A stretch of DNA of 64,000 nt. It comes from an uncultured Bacillota bacterium (GTDB lineage: Bacteria; Bacillota; Clostridia; Christensenellales; Borkfalkiaceae). The stretch is taken from positions 20,000 to 83,999 of the forward strand of contig CASEHS010000004.1 in NCBI GenBank assembly GCA_949287815.1, in the 5' to 3' direction. The translations under genes were made by a program, and so were the position numbers. Each line of letters opens with the position of its first letter. The first letter of the stretch is position 1. Under the pieces are notes generated by a model. The model saw only the letters and a program-made list of their open reading frames with translations, had not been told where the DNA came from and did not search any database. Positions 1 through 7,550 of this stretch are shown piece after piece.

Positions 1-643
1 TTACCGCAACGCTCTTGATATACTGGCCTTTTGCCGCAGCGGGTTTCGCCTTGACGATCGCATCCATAAGCGCCGTGAAGTTCTCAGCAAGTTTTTCTTT
101 GCCGAAGCTCTTCTTTCCGATCGGGCAGTGAATGATCGCTGTCTTGTCCAGTCTGTATTCAACTTTACCGGCTTTAACTTCGGAAATAGCTTTCGCAACG
201 TCGGGCGTTACCGTTCCCGATTTCGGGTTCGGCATGAGTCCCTTAGGACCGAGCACCTTACCGATACGGCCTACGACACCCATCATGTCCGGCGTCGTGA
301 TGACTACGTCAAAATCAAACCAGTTTTCGTTCTGGATCTTTGCGATCATCTCTTCCGCACCGACATAATCAGCGCCTGCCTGCTGTGCGATGTCTGCTTT
401 CTCACCCTTCGCGATCACGAGCACTTTCTTGCTCTTACCTGTTCCGTTGGGAAGAACGAGCACGCCTCTGACCTGCTGATCTGCCTGACGGGGATCTACA
501 CCGAGACGGACGTGAAGTTCAATAGTTTCGTCAAATTTTGCCTTCGCGGTATCGACTACAATGCCCAACGCTTCGTCGGCATCATATAATTTGGAACGAT
601 CGTACGCTTTCAGACTGTCAGCGTATTTTTTTCCGTATTTCAT
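1..643 (-). CDS. rplA: 50S ribosomal protein L1 (partial, C-terminus beyond the window)
   Basis: Ribosomal protein L1 binds 23S rRNA at the L1 stalk and represses its own operon in many bacteria. The reading frame opens at the ATG at 643 behind AAGGAGG (654-660) and stays open to base 1, giving about 214 of the usual 230 residues. The conserved core [18 protein letters not shown] is readable around residues 130-150, as is the segment with KAGKVEYR. It is the last visible gene of the rpmG-secE-nusG-rplK-rplA operon, 59 bases after rplK. The last ~15-20 residues lie outside the window; nothing else is odd. Confidence 0.97.
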   Translation of the reverse strand, partial: MKYGKKYADSLKAYDRSKLYDADEALGIVVDTAKAKFDETIELHVRLGVDPRQADQQVRGVLVLPNGTGKSKKVLVIAKGEKADIAQQAGADYVGAEEMIAKIQNENWFDFDVVITTPDMMGVVGRIGKVLGPKGLMPNPKSGTVTPDVAKAISEVKAGKVEYRLDKTAIIHCPIGKKSFGKEKLAENFTALMDAIVKAKPAAAKGQYIKSVAV

Positions 644-702
644 TCTGATTTTACCTCCTTGTGGTTCATGCGAGATAAACTCTCCCACTTGTCTCCTTAT
701 AT

Positions 703-1128
703 TTATTCTTCGACGGTTACGCCCATGCTGCGCGCCGTGCCGCGGATCATGCTCATTGCACTTTCAAGCGATGCAGCATTAAGATCGGGCATTTTGAGCT
801 TCGCGATCTCTTCTACCTGCGCTTTCGTGAGCTTTGCAACCTTGTCGCGGTTAGGTCTGGCACTGCCGCTTTCGATCTTGCACGCCTTCTTGATCAGAAC
901 GGGTGCAGGCGGCGTTTTCAGAATAAACGTAAAAGATCTGTCCTGATAAATAGTAATGACTACGGGGATGATAAGCCCCGCTTGGTCGGCGGTTTTCGCG
1001 TTGAATTCCTTGGTAAAGCCCGGAATGTTGATACCGTGAGGGCCGAGCGTCGAACCGACAGGCGGACCGGGTGTTGCTTTACCTGCGGGAAGCTGCAATT
1101 TGACTACCGCAGTAATTTTCTTAGCCAT
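703..1128 (-). CDS. rplK: 50S ribosomal protein L11
   Basis: L11 forms the GTPase-associated centre of the large subunit with 23S rRNA. The protein is 141 residues, the normal length, beginning [18 protein letters not shown] and containing the proline-rich N-terminal segment ([13 protein letters not shown], about residues 20-32) and the C-terminal RNA-binding domain ending with [12 protein letters not shown]. An in-frame ATG ten codons upstream is ignored because GGAGGAGAAC sits directly before the ATG at 1128. It lies between nusG and rplA in the usual order. Confidence 0.98.
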   Translation of the reverse strand: MAKKITAVVKLQLPAGKATPGPPVGSTLGPHGINIPGFTKEFNAKTADQAGLIIPVVITIYQDRSFTFILKTPPAPVLIKKACKIESGSARPNRDKVAKLTKAQVEEIAKLKMPDLNAASLESAMSMIRGTARSMGVTVEE

Positions 1129-1246
1129 ATGTTCTCCTCCGATTTGTGGTTTTAACAAAGCGCCGAGTATTTATTTGCGCTTCTCCCACTTTATTAGAAA
1201 AAGGGATTTCCCTTGTTTCTGCTTTTACCGCTTTCCAGCGATAGTG

Positions 1247-1825
1247 TTACTCCTGCGTCTCAGGCTGTTGTTCCTGTTCAGGTGCTTCCGCAAGACTGAG
1301 TTTGCGGATCTGTCCGTACTCCACTTCCACATCCGTGTTTCTTCCGAACATCACCACATTGACTTTTGCCTTCATCGCAGTATCGTTGAGTTCCTTTATT
1401 TTTCCGAAGAATCCGGCGAGAGGTCCGACATCGATGCTTACATCGTCTCCGACCGCAAAGTTTGCATCCACAGGCTTCTTTTCAAGCTGCATTTTGCGAA
1501 CTTCTTCGTCTTTCAGAGGCAGAGGTCTGCCCTGCGGTCCGACAAAGCCCGTCACTCCGCGCGTATTCGTAACCAGATACCAAACCTGGTTGGAGTAGAT
1601 CATCTTAATAAAAACGTAGCAAGGCAAAAGCTTACGCTCTACAACCTTCTTCTTTCCGTTCTTTTCTTCGATCGTCTGCTCCATCGGGATTTTCAGATCA
1701 AATATATTATCTTTGAGATTGTTGTTCTCAATCAGTTTTTCCAGGCTGTCTTTGACCATCGCTTCATAACCCGAATAAGTATGAAGGACGTACCATTTTG
1801 CCTGGCTTTCGGGAGAATTTTCCAT
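1247..1825 (-). CDS. nusG: transcription termination/antitermination factor NusG
   Basis: NusG binds RNA polymerase through its NGN domain and connects it to Rho or ribosomal S10 through its KOW domain. The 192-residue product starts with a short leader and then KWYVLHTYSGYE, the typical NGN opening. It has RGVTGFVGP near residues 88-96 and a C-terminal KOW segment (VGDDVSIDVGPLAGFFGKI, about 126-144). A glutamate/glutamine-rich tail of about 15 residues ends the protein. The start has AAGGAGAGG six bases upstream. It is nine bases after secE in the same operon. Confidence 0.98.
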   Translation of the reverse strand: MENSPESQAKWYVLHTYSGYEAMVKDSLEKLIENNNLKDNIFDLKIPMEQTIEEKNGKKKVVERKLLPCYVFIKMIYSNQVWYLVTNTRGVTGFVGPQGRPLPLKDEEVRKMQLEKKPVDANFAVGDDVSIDVGPLAGFFGKIKELNDTAMKAKVNVVMFGRNTDVEVEYGQIRKLSLAEAPEQEQQPETQE

Positions 1826-1834
1826 ATCCTCTCC

Positions 1835-2062
1835 TTATTTGCCCAGACTGGTTATAAGTTTGAGCAATTCTCCAAGCCCGTAATTTACAGCAGTAAACAC
1901 TACGAGAAAGATCACAATCACGGTTATTACTATGCCCGTAGATTTGATCACCTTTCCGAAAGAAGGCCACGTGACTTTTTTAAGCTCCGAAAAAACCTCT
2001 TTCAACTTTCTGCCCATTCTTACAAATATGTTGGGCTTCTTTTCTGCGGTTTTCGCTTTCAT
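1835..2062 (-). CDS. secE: preprotein translocase subunit SecE
   Basis: SecE clamps SecY in the membrane and is essential for Sec export. The 75-residue protein is the short Gram-positive type. A basic N-terminus is followed by an amphipathic helix with ELKKVTWPSFG (about residues 26-36), the SecE signature, and one transmembrane helix (about 43-66). The ATG at 2062 has AGGTAAAG just upstream. It sits between rpmG and nusG, the standard position. Confidence 0.97.
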   Translation of the reverse strand: MKAKTAEKKPNIFVRMGRKLKEVFSELKKVTWPSFGKVIKSTGIVITVIVIFLVVFTAVNYGLGELLKLITSLGK

Positions 2063-2093
2063 TCTTTACCTCGCGTTCCCCCTGCCGGCGGAC

Positions 2094-2255
2094 TTATTTG
2101 GATTCTTTGTGTACCGTATGCTTTTTGCAGAACGGACAATATTTATTCAACTGAAGACGTTCAGGATCGTTCTTCTTGTTTTTCATATTGTCATAGTTCC
2201 TGTGTTTGCATTCGGTGCATTCAAACGTGATCTTGGTTCTGTTTATGGCAGCCAT
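2094..2255 (-). CDS. rpmG: 50S ribosomal protein L33 (zinc-binding type)
   Basis: L33 is a small protein of the 50S exit-site region. The 53-residue product starts [21 protein letters not shown] and keeps both cysteine pairs (ECTECK and YCPFCK), so it is the zinc-binding form. The frame stays open 21 codons further upstream, but those codons lie around the promoter. The ATG at 2255 gives the family length and has GGAG about 11 bases upstream. First gene of the operon running to rplA. Confidence 0.96.
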   Translation of the reverse strand: MAAINRTKITFECTECKHRNYDNMKNKKNDPERLQLNKYCPFCKKHTVHKESK

Positions 2256-2308
2256 TTTTCTAAAAACTCCGTGCAAAAAAATCACACCTCTGGTCGGTGT
2301 GTTCATAA

Positions 2309-2337
2309 AGTCTACCATAAAGTTATCTTCTTGTCAA
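2309..2337 (-). promoter_or_regulatory. promoter of the rpmG-secE-nusG-rplK-rplA operon
   Basis: On the minus strand a perfect -35 TTGACA (2337-2332) is separated by 17 bases from TAGACT (2314-2309). The predicted transcript starts near 2302 and would begin with a 6-bp hairpin (2283-2288 pairing with 2296-2301). The hairpin is seen in the sequence; any regulatory role is unknown. Confidence 0.8.
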
Positions 2338-2460
2338 TAATTTTTCAAGTCTTTTTATCTATTAAATTGTTTTTTTCGAATTTTTTTATGTTTTTTACTC
2401 TTTTAATGCAAATAATACCCCGCCATTTTTCGCTTTTTTCGGCGCAATACAGAAAAATCC

Positions 2461-2490
2461 TTGCCTACCGAACTGTTTTCGTTGTATAAT
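2461..2490 (+). promoter_or_regulatory. promoter of the flavo-diiron protein gene
   Basis: TTGCCT (2461-2466), an 18-base spacer and a perfect TATAAT (2485-2490) precede the gene starting at 2546. The leader is about 50 bases and ends in AAAGGAG. Confidence 0.75.
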
Positions 2491-2545
2491 ATGCGCTGAA
2501 AGAAGCTGTTATACAGAATCTGGCCTTCTTTTAAAGGAGTTTACC

Positions 2546-3730
2546 ATGCAAGCTGTAAAAATTTCTGAAAATATTTACTGGGTCGGCGCTATCGACTGGA
2601 ATCTTAGAAACTTTCACGGATACGAAACGGAAAAGGGTTCTACTTACAACGCCTATCTCATTCTCGACGAAAAGATCACTCTCATTGATACCGTTAAAGA
2701 ACCTTTTGCCTCGGAAATGATAGCAAGGATCTCTTCCGTGATCGACCCTGCTAAAATCGATATAGTAGTATGCAATCACGCAGAACCCGATCACAGCGGT
2801 GCCCTGCCCGCTCTTTTAAAAATTGCGAAAAACGCAAAAATTTATACCGCATTCGGCGCAGGTATCAAAGATCTTACCGCATACTACGGGGAACTGCCTT
2901 ACGTAGGTGTCAAAAACGGAGAAACACTCTCTCTCGGCAAACGCACTTTAACTTTTGTTCCTACACCCATGGTGCACTGGCCTGATAATATGGTATCTTT
3001 TCTGACTCCTGAAAATATACTTTTCTCCAATGATGCTTTCGGTCAGCACTACGCTTCCGATGAAAGAACGGATACAGAATGCGATCTGCCAGAAGCGTTT
3101 ATCCAAGCACGCAAATATTACGCTAACATCGTTCAGCCTTACGGAATGCAGACAGCAAAAGCGTTGTCTGTATGCGCTGATCTTCCCATCGAAACTATTT
3201 GCCCCAGCCACGGTATCGTCTGGACAAAACATATTCCGCAAATCCTTTCCCTCTATAACGACTGGTCGAAAGGTACGCAGGACGACACCGTCGCGATCGT
3301 ATTTGATACAATGTGGCATTCTACCGAAGCCATGGCACACGCGATCGAAACAGCTTTTCTGAACGCGGGATTCAAGCCCAGGCTTTACAACCTTCACTAC
3401 TGCAATAATTCAGATATAATTGCCGATGCAATGTCCTGTAAATATATTGCCGTAGGTTCCCCTACCTTGAACAACAACATGATGCCTTCGGTTGCAAGTT
3501 TCCTAACATACTTTAAGGGACTGAACGGAAACAAGAAAAAGTTTATTGCATTTGGTTCTTACGGTTGGGGAGGTCAATCCCCCGATCAGGTTTTTGAAGC
3601 TCTTTCAGCGTGCAAATGCGAACCTTTATTGCCCGCGATCAGGCTTGCATATAAACCTTCTGAAGATCAGCTTAAAAAGATAACTGAGGACGTGCAATCC
3701 GCCATTCAGGCCGAACAGGAAAACAACTGA
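2546..3730 (+). CDS. fprA: FprA-type flavo-diiron protein (oxygen/NO reductase)
   Basis: A cytoplasmic enzyme that reduces O2 to water, and in some members NO, using rubredoxin or F420-type donors; it protects anaerobes from oxygen. The 394-residue protein has a metallo-beta-lactamase-like domain with the diiron ligands H78-x-E80-x-D82 followed by H83, then H144, D163 and H222. A flavodoxin-like domain follows (FMN-loop segments near residues 252-264, 304-310 and 336-345). All ligands are present, so it should be active. There is no fused rubredoxin. It stands alone with its own promoter and a strong terminator. Confidence 0.96.
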   Translation: MQAVKISENIYWVGAIDWNLRNFHGYETEKGSTYNAYLILDEKITLIDTVKEPFASEMIARISSVIDPAKIDIVVCNHAEPDHSGALPALLKIAKNAKIYTAFGAGIKDLTAYYGELPYVGVKNGETLSLGKRTLTFVPTPMVHWPDNMVSFLTPENILFSNDAFGQHYASDERTDTECDLPEAFIQARKYYANIVQPYGMQTAKALSVCADLPIETICPSHGIVWTKHIPQILSLYNDWSKGTQDDTVAIVFDTMWHSTEAMAHAIETAFLNAGFKPRLYNLHYCNNSDIIADAMSCKYIAVGSPTLNNNMMPSVASFLTYFKGLNGNKKKFIAFGSYGWGGQSPDQVFEALSACKCEPLLPAIRLAYKPSEDQLKKITEDVQSAIQAEQENN

Positions 3731-3756
3731 ACCAAGTAAATCAATCGCTGTATATA

Positions 3757-3794
3757 AAAACTGGCGTGCGGTAAATTTACCGCACGCCAGTTTT
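3757..3794. terminator. bidirectional terminator between convergent genes
   Basis: A perfect 38-base palindrome (AAAACTGGCGTGCGGTAAA and its exact reverse complement) lies between fprA on the plus strand and the small gene at 3806 on the minus strand. The A and T ends serve as U-tracts in both directions. Confidence 0.9.
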
Positions 3795-3805
3795 ACTTTT
3801 GCAAT

Positions 3806-4000
3806 TTATTTTTTCGATAAAAGCGAAGTCAGTAAATTTCCTTTACCGACCAAAACCCTGTTTGAATCGTAAGTTTTATCACTTACAGGATAATAATATC
3901 CTAATATTTGCCTGTTAAAATCATATACTGTCTGTTTGCCGTCCTCTCCGTTTTTTATATAACCGATCAACTGCATATTACTGTCATATAAGCGTTGCAT
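3806..4000 (-). CDS. small protein with four-fold beta-flower-like repeats
   Basis: A 64-residue protein made of three to four short repeats of the form YDsN-x-x-(L/I)-G: YDSNMQLIGYI (5-15), YDFNRQILGYY (26-36) and YDSNRVLVGKG (44-54). It ends with LLTSLLSKK. This pattern resembles the small '4-fold beta flower' proteins common in gut Clostridia, whose function I do not know. There is no signal peptide or membrane segment. The start is well supported by GGAGGGAATAAT before the ATG and by its own promoter at 4031-4059. It is convergent with fprA and follows the phospholipase-like gene. Confidence 0.75.
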   Translation of the reverse strand: MQRLYDSNMQLIGYIKNGEDGKQTVYDFNRQILGYYYPVSDKTYDSNRVLVGKGNLLTSLLSKK

Positions 4001-4030
4001 ATTATTCCCTCCGACTCATCTTTTATATTA

Positions 4031-4059
4031 ATTATATAATATGGAATAACGCAAAACAA
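4031..4059 (-). promoter_or_regulatory. promoter of the small beta-flower-like gene
   Basis: Minus strand: TTGTTT (4059-4054), 17-base spacer, TATAAT (4036-4031). It lies 30 bases before the ATG, leaving a short leader with GGAGGG. Confidence 0.7.
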
Positions 4060-4073
4060 CTTTCTATGCCAAT

Positions 4074-5024
4074 TTATTCAGGTTTATTCGCGGACTGCAA
4101 CGAATTTCCCTTCTCGTCCGCAACTCCTTCACCTTCTCCTATTCCCGTCAGAAAATGTTTACCGAAATCCTCACGCGGCAGCAAACTTCCATCTGTCATA
4201 CAACTGTAAAAAATCTTTATAAGCCTGCCTCCCTCTTTGCGGGCGCGTTGATACAACTCTTCCGCACTTTCATTACTCTTTCTTGTCGGATCTGCAAGAT
4301 AATACCACTCCTGATTTTGTTCATTCAGACAAATCTTATCCGGCTCCTCTTTCCGGCAAAGGCTGGACAAAGTATGCGGCGCCCCAAAAAAACTTTCAGC
4401 CCCGTATAGAAATTTTCTTAAACCGTATTTTCTATCGCTGAAAAAAGCCTGCGCACGAAAAAAACTGTTGATCGCCTTTTTCAGGGAAACTTCCGTCACA
4501 TCATCCCGTCCTCCCGTAAAAGAAGATATACGACGGATCACAGGAGCCAAAGTACTTACATTCACTTCCTTTTTCGTATAAGGCAGACTATATTCCCCCA
4601 CAGGTATATCTAATTCTTTATTGACAAAATAAGTATCCAGATCACTTTCAATCAAAGCGTGCTTATTTCCGCGCCAACCTTCAGGGCACATTTTTATTTC
4701 TTTTGACGTATAATATACATACGGATGAAATACAGTATCTACCGCATAATGTGTAATATATCCTGCAGCATAAGAAAACGCATTCTGATTATCTTTTACA
4801 CACTTTAATAACAGCGAAAAAACATTGTAAATATTGCACCTATGAAAATATTTGCCTAAATTAAGATTTTTACTGCTTCCCACTGCTTTATGAAAGTACC
4901 ATACATCCCCGCCCTGAGCTCCGAGATAATATTCAGCCAAGACCGTAATTTTGCTTTTGATCTCAACGGGTAAGTCTTCAAGAATGTTTTCCGCCAATAA
5001 CTGATGGGTATATGATGCCGGCAC
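4074..5024 (-). CDS. zinc-dependent phospholipase C-like protein
   Basis: Member of the zinc-dependent phospholipase C/S1-P1 fold found in many Clostridia; the natural substrate of this branch is not known to me. The product has 316 residues starting MPASYTHQLL. Likely metal ligands follow the family pattern: H7, D40 (GGDVW), H61 (KYFHR), H92 and D95 (YITHYAVD), H100 and, further on, H122/E126. No signal peptide is visible, so it is probably cytoplasmic. The GTG start at 5024 was chosen over a TTG nine codons upstream because AGAGGTGA precedes it directly and because MPASYTH is where relatives begin. It is transcribed towards the small beta-flower gene but separated from it by a promoter. Confidence 0.85.
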   Translation of the reverse strand: MPASYTHQLLAENILEDLPVEIKSKITVLAEYYLGAQGGDVWYFHKAVGSSKNLNLGKYFHRCNIYNVFSLLLKCVKDNQNAFSYAAGYITHYAVDTVFHPYVYYTSKEIKMCPEGWRGNKHALIESDLDTYFVNKELDIPVGEYSLPYTKKEVNVSTLAPVIRRISSFTGGRDDVTEVSLKKAINSFFRAQAFFSDRKYGLRKFLYGAESFFGAPHTLSSLCRKEEPDKICLNEQNQEWYYLADPTRKSNESAEELYQRARKEGGRLIKIFYSCMTDGSLLPREDFGKHFLTGIGEGEGVADEKGNSLQSANKPE

Positions 5025-5210
5025 GTCTGTCACCTCTCTATTATTATTCAACCTGAAAGCCTTAAAAACAATACAATAACCTTACGTCTGTTATTATACA
5101 CATTTCATCGCTTTTTAGTTACGATTTTCTTACTAAAACACAATTTTAAAAACAATATACAGAAAAATAAAAAAAAATTTAAAAAATTTAAAAATAAACA
5201 AAAAAAACGC

Positions 5211-5239
5211 TTGCATTTTTATTCCGTATTTGATATATT
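5211..5239 (+). promoter_or_regulatory. promoter of the tRNA cluster
   Basis: TTGCAT (5211-5216), 17-base spacer and TATATT (5234-5239), sixteen bases before tRNA-Val. The preceding ~110 bases are extremely A-rich, which can act as an UP-type element. Nothing else is seen between 5025 and 5210. Confidence 0.7.
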
Positions 5240-5255
5240 ATATAGGCGTTCTCAC

Positions 5256-5331
5256 GGAAGTTTAGCTCAGTTGGGAGAGCATCTGCCTTACAAGCAGGGG
5301 GTCATAGGTTCGAGCCCTATAACTTCCACCA
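5256..5331 (+). tRNA. tRNA-Val (anticodon TAC)
   Basis: The acceptor arms GGAAGTT and AACTTCC pair, with discriminator A and an encoded CCA. The D-loop TAGCTCAGTTGGGAGAGC and T-loop GGTTCGAGCC are standard. The anticodon loop CTTACAA between CTGC and GCAG gives TAC. Confidence 0.97.
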
Positions 5332-5367
5332 ACCGAATAAGTGAAATAACAGTGCGGAATTAAAAAT

Positions 5368-5442
5368 GCGGGAATAGCTCAGAGGTAGAGTGTCACCTTG
5401 CCAAGGTGAATGTCGCGAGTTCGAATCTCGTTTCCCGCTCCA
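5368..5442 (+). tRNA. tRNA-Gly (anticodon GCC)
   Basis: The acceptor arms GCGGGAA and TTCCCGC pair, followed by T and an encoded CCA. The anticodon loop TTGCCAA lies between TCACC and GGTGA. The T-loop is AGTTCGAATCT. Confidence 0.97.
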
Positions 5443-5524
5443 ATAAAATTTTCCGCACTTTTATTTTACGGTATTCCGTTCAGAATATTAAAACTTCGGT
5501 ACAGTTTAACAATAAAATTCATTC

Positions 5525-5599
5525 GGCGCTATAGCCAAGTGGTAAGGCAAGGGTCTGCAAAACCCTCATTCCCCGGTTCAAATCCGGGTGGCGCCTCCA
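5525..5599 (+). tRNA. tRNA-Cys (anticodon GCA)
   Basis: The acceptor arms GGCGCTA and TGGCGCC pair (one G-T pair), followed by T and an encoded CCA. The anticodon loop CTGCAAA lies between AGGGT and ACCCT. The T-loop is GGTTCAAATCC. Confidence 0.97.
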
Positions 5600-5634
5600 A
5601 TCCCCTTTCCTTTAACGGAAAGGAAATCTGAAAG

Positions 5635-5664
5635 AAACACCTGCATAGCGATATGCAGGTGTTT
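5635..5664 (+). terminator. hairpin terminator after the Val-Gly-Cys tRNA cluster
   Basis: A perfect 13-bp stem (5635-5647 with 5652-5664) with loop GCGA, 35 bases after tRNA-Cys. A smaller stem CCTTTCC/GGAAAGG precedes it. The stem ends in TTT but no long U-tract follows. Confidence 0.6.
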
Positions 5665-5777
5665 GCAAATAATCAAAATTTAATTACTTGACAACTTCTA
5701 AAAGAATTTAATTTTTTAACGTAGTTAGGGAAGATAATTAATTTTTATATGCCGTTACGATAAAACAGGCAAATGTG

Positions 5778-5791
5778 CAGGACTTAAAATC
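5778..5791 (+). repeat. partial copy of the tRNA-Leu anticodon-arm sequence
   Basis: CAGGACTTAAAATC here is identical to bases 5875-5888 inside tRNA-Leu (anticodon stem and loop), 97 bases downstream. No other tRNA structure surrounds the copy. Except for this copy I see no gene between 5665 and 5848. It could be an old attachment-site duplicate or a tRNA relic. Confidence 0.55.
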
Positions 5792-5848
5792 AGACGTGAT
5801 CCTCTGTTTTTGATCAAAAATAACTATAATTGAATACATTTTTCATAT

Positions 5849-5934
5849 GCCCGCGTGGCGGAATGGCAGACGCACAGGACTTAAAATCCTGAGTTCGCAA
5901 GAACGTATCGGTTCAAGTCCGATCGCGGGCACCA
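5849..5934 (+). tRNA. tRNA-Leu (anticodon TAA)
   Basis: Class II tRNA. The acceptor arms GCCCGCG and CGCGGGC pair, with discriminator A and an encoded CCA. The anticodon loop CTTAAAA lies between CAGGA and TCCTG, there is a variable arm (GAGTTCGCAAGAACGTA), and the T-loop is GGTTCAAGTCC. Its 3' end is repeated 139 bases downstream, and an integrase gene points towards it. A TATAAT at 5825-5830 may be its promoter, but no good -35 is seen. Confidence 0.97.
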
Positions 5935-5970
5935 ACAAAAAAAGTACCCTTTTCGGGTGCTTTTTTGTTG
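5933..5970 (+). terminator. terminator of tRNA-Leu
   Basis: The stem CAAC-A7-GTACCC pairs with GGGTGC-T6-GTTG around a TTTTC loop, giving a strong hairpin with a run of T on its 3' side. It starts within the encoded CCA of tRNA-Leu. Confidence 0.8.
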
Positions 5971-6060
5971 TCTTTGCCACGCGGAGGACTTGAAAGAGTT
6001 CGCGCGAGGGCGAAAAGCCCGAAGCTATGCCGAGGGGACCCCTTCGAGGGGTTTCGGCAT

Positions 6061-6073
6061 ATCGCGGGCACCA
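6061..6073 (+). repeat. duplicate of the tRNA-Leu 3' end (candidate attachment site)
   Basis: ATCGCGGGCACCA is an exact copy of the last 13 bases of tRNA-Leu (5922-5934). The 126 bases between hold the tRNA terminator and a GC-rich stretch with a hairpin (ATGCCGAG pairing with TTTCGGCAT, 6027-6060). Duplicated tRNA 3' ends are the usual mark of tyrosine-integrase insertion, and the integrase gene lies 235 bases further on. Confidence 0.7.
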
Positions 6074-6168
6074 CGGAAAAACCACTATATATGGTAGATT
6101 TTAACTAAATTTGCTGTATATCGTGGTTTTTTCTTTTTGTTTTTTTTACGTCTTTCATCCCCTTTATA

Positions 6169-6273
6169 TTCCCCAAAAAACAAAATGTAAAATGTTTGAT
6201 TTTAACACGCAAAACTCACAAAAATTGGAGCTAAAATCCGTGAAACACCGCTTTTGGGGAAAGTTTTGGGGAA
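6169..6273. repeat. three copies of TTTTGGGGAA (candidate integrase arm sites)
   Basis: TTTTGGGGAA occurs twice as direct repeats 12 bases apart (6252-6261 and 6264-6273) and once inverted (TTCCCCAAAA, 6169-6178). All lie between the tRNA-Leu 3'-end duplicate and the stop codon of the integrase. Short direct repeats in this place are the expected layout of arm-type binding sites for a tyrosine integrase. The binding itself is inference. Confidence 0.6.
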
Positions 6274-6307
6274 TAAATTCTATGTTTTTTACATTTTTTC
6301 AGATCGT

Positions 6308-7537
6308 TTACGGGACATAATCGAACTTTGCAATCTCATCCAGCTGTAGCTGCTCATTGAACTCCAAGTGAGTATAAATTAAGCTCGTTATGCTTGAATC
6401 GGGAGCGTGCCCCACCCACAGAGAAACGATCTCTCTGCGGATAGCAACTTCCTGCGCGCGCGTAATGAAAGTATGACGCAGATCGTGCGTACGATGCCCT
6501 TCAAAATAATCTTTCACGTGGCGTGCAATGGCATCCGAGCTCAACTTTACAATCTCGTCTGTCCGAATGAACGGTAAAAAGCGCTTCAGATTGGGCGATA
6601 CGGGAATACGCCGTATTTTGTCTTTTAATCCCTTTCTGCCCTTCAACGATACAGCGCGCACCCAGTCCCCTTCCATGGTCACAGACGCCAATTCTCCGAC
6701 GCGTAAGCCCGTATAAAGAAGGAATACGAGCGCCTGTGCGTAAATACTGCCCGTCCGTTGCAGTTCGTCAAGCAAGTGTCTTTCTTCCACGCGCGTGAGC
6801 GGCATCCCCACTCTCTTATCATACTTTGGCAAAACGATCTTATCCATCGGATTGCGCGGGATCACTCCGTCCGCCACCGCATACTTAAAGCAAGGCATCA
6901 ACAAATTATAAATCTTTTCCGCCGTTCGGAAATGCCCTTGCGATGTAAAACCGTTGATGTATTGCTGCAAGAAAAAGCTGTCTACGTCTGCGATCTCCAT
7001 GTTGGCAAACACAGGGGAAATATTTGCGCGAAAATTGTATACATATTCAGAGTAAGTTCTTTCCTTTATGTACGGCATCTTTACAGTTTCCAGCCAACGC
7101 AAAAAATAGTCGTTGAACATCGCTTTCGGCTTTGCAGGCTTGCGTCTCCTCTTGCCTCCGTGAATGAGACTGTCAATAAATTTTGCCTTGGCTGTTGCAA
7201 GATTTTTGGACGAGCCCGAATAACGTACGCCGTCGATCATACAGCGCACCTCGTAAACGTTTCCTTTGCGCATAATGATATGCGCGACTACATTGTTAAA
7301 TTTGAATATTTTTTTGAATTTCTGCGGCATTCTGTTTATCTCCTGTTGAGTAAATTTGACTGCCGCTTTTTTGCCTTCGTTTTCCTCTGTTGCAGGTCTT
7401 TCTCCGATGAGCTTAGCGATGTTCTCAAGGGTAATCGTTTGATTCGCCGCCTTGATCACTTCGCATAGCTGTTCATCGGAACAGTCTTTGTTGTTTCTGA
7501 GTTCATGTACAATGTTTAATAATTCTTCCTGTGTCAC
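6308..7537 (-). CDS. tyrosine recombinase / phage-type integrase
   Basis: Site-specific recombinase of the XerC/XerD-phage integrase family, about 409 residues. Residues ~82-125 form an arm-binding-type N-terminal domain, ~140-230 the SAM-like core-binding domain and ~245-395 the catalytic domain. The catalytic set is complete: R279 (YTGLRVGEL), H351 and R354 (HDLRH), H377 (WVGH) and Y388 (IYTH). It is encoded next to a tRNA-Leu with duplicated ends and reads towards it. The GTG start at 7537 has AAGGAG only two bases upstream, unusually close, so the true start may be a little downstream. A hairpin with flanking AAAAACCAC/GTGGTTTTT (6077-6127) may terminate it. Confidence 0.93.
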   Translation of the reverse strand: MTQEELLNIVHELRNNKDCSDEQLCEVIKAANQTITLENIAKLIGERPATEENEGKKAAVKFTQQEINRMPQKFKKIFKFNNVVAHIIMRKGNVYEVRCMIDGVRYSGSSKNLATAKAKFIDSLIHGGKRRRKPAKPKAMFNDYFLRWLETVKMPYIKERTYSEYVYNFRANISPVFANMEIADVDSFFLQQYINGFTSQGHFRTAEKIYNLLMPCFKYAVADGVIPRNPMDKIVLPKYDKRVGMPLTRVEERHLLDELQRTGSIYAQALVFLLYTGLRVGELASVTMEGDWVRAVSLKGRKGLKDKIRRIPVSPNLKRFLPFIRTDEIVKLSSDAIARHVKDYFEGHRTHDLRHTFITRAQEVAIRREIVSLWVGHAPDSSITSLIYTHLEFNEQLQLDEIAKFDYVP

Positions 7538-7550
7538 TTCTCCTTATTAT

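Noticed and set aside
1100..2230. A 376-codon plus-strand frame over nusG, secE and rpmG
   Set aside because: Antisense to three certain genes, with no motif and no ribosome binding site.
2283..2301. A 5' hairpin before rpmG as a ribosomal-protein leader element
   Set aside because: A six-base stem without features of known autoregulatory leaders.
5843..6085. An 80-codon minus-strand frame reading GLEPIRSCELRILSPVRLPFR
   Set aside because: This is the well-known false protein from the antisense of tRNA-Leu.
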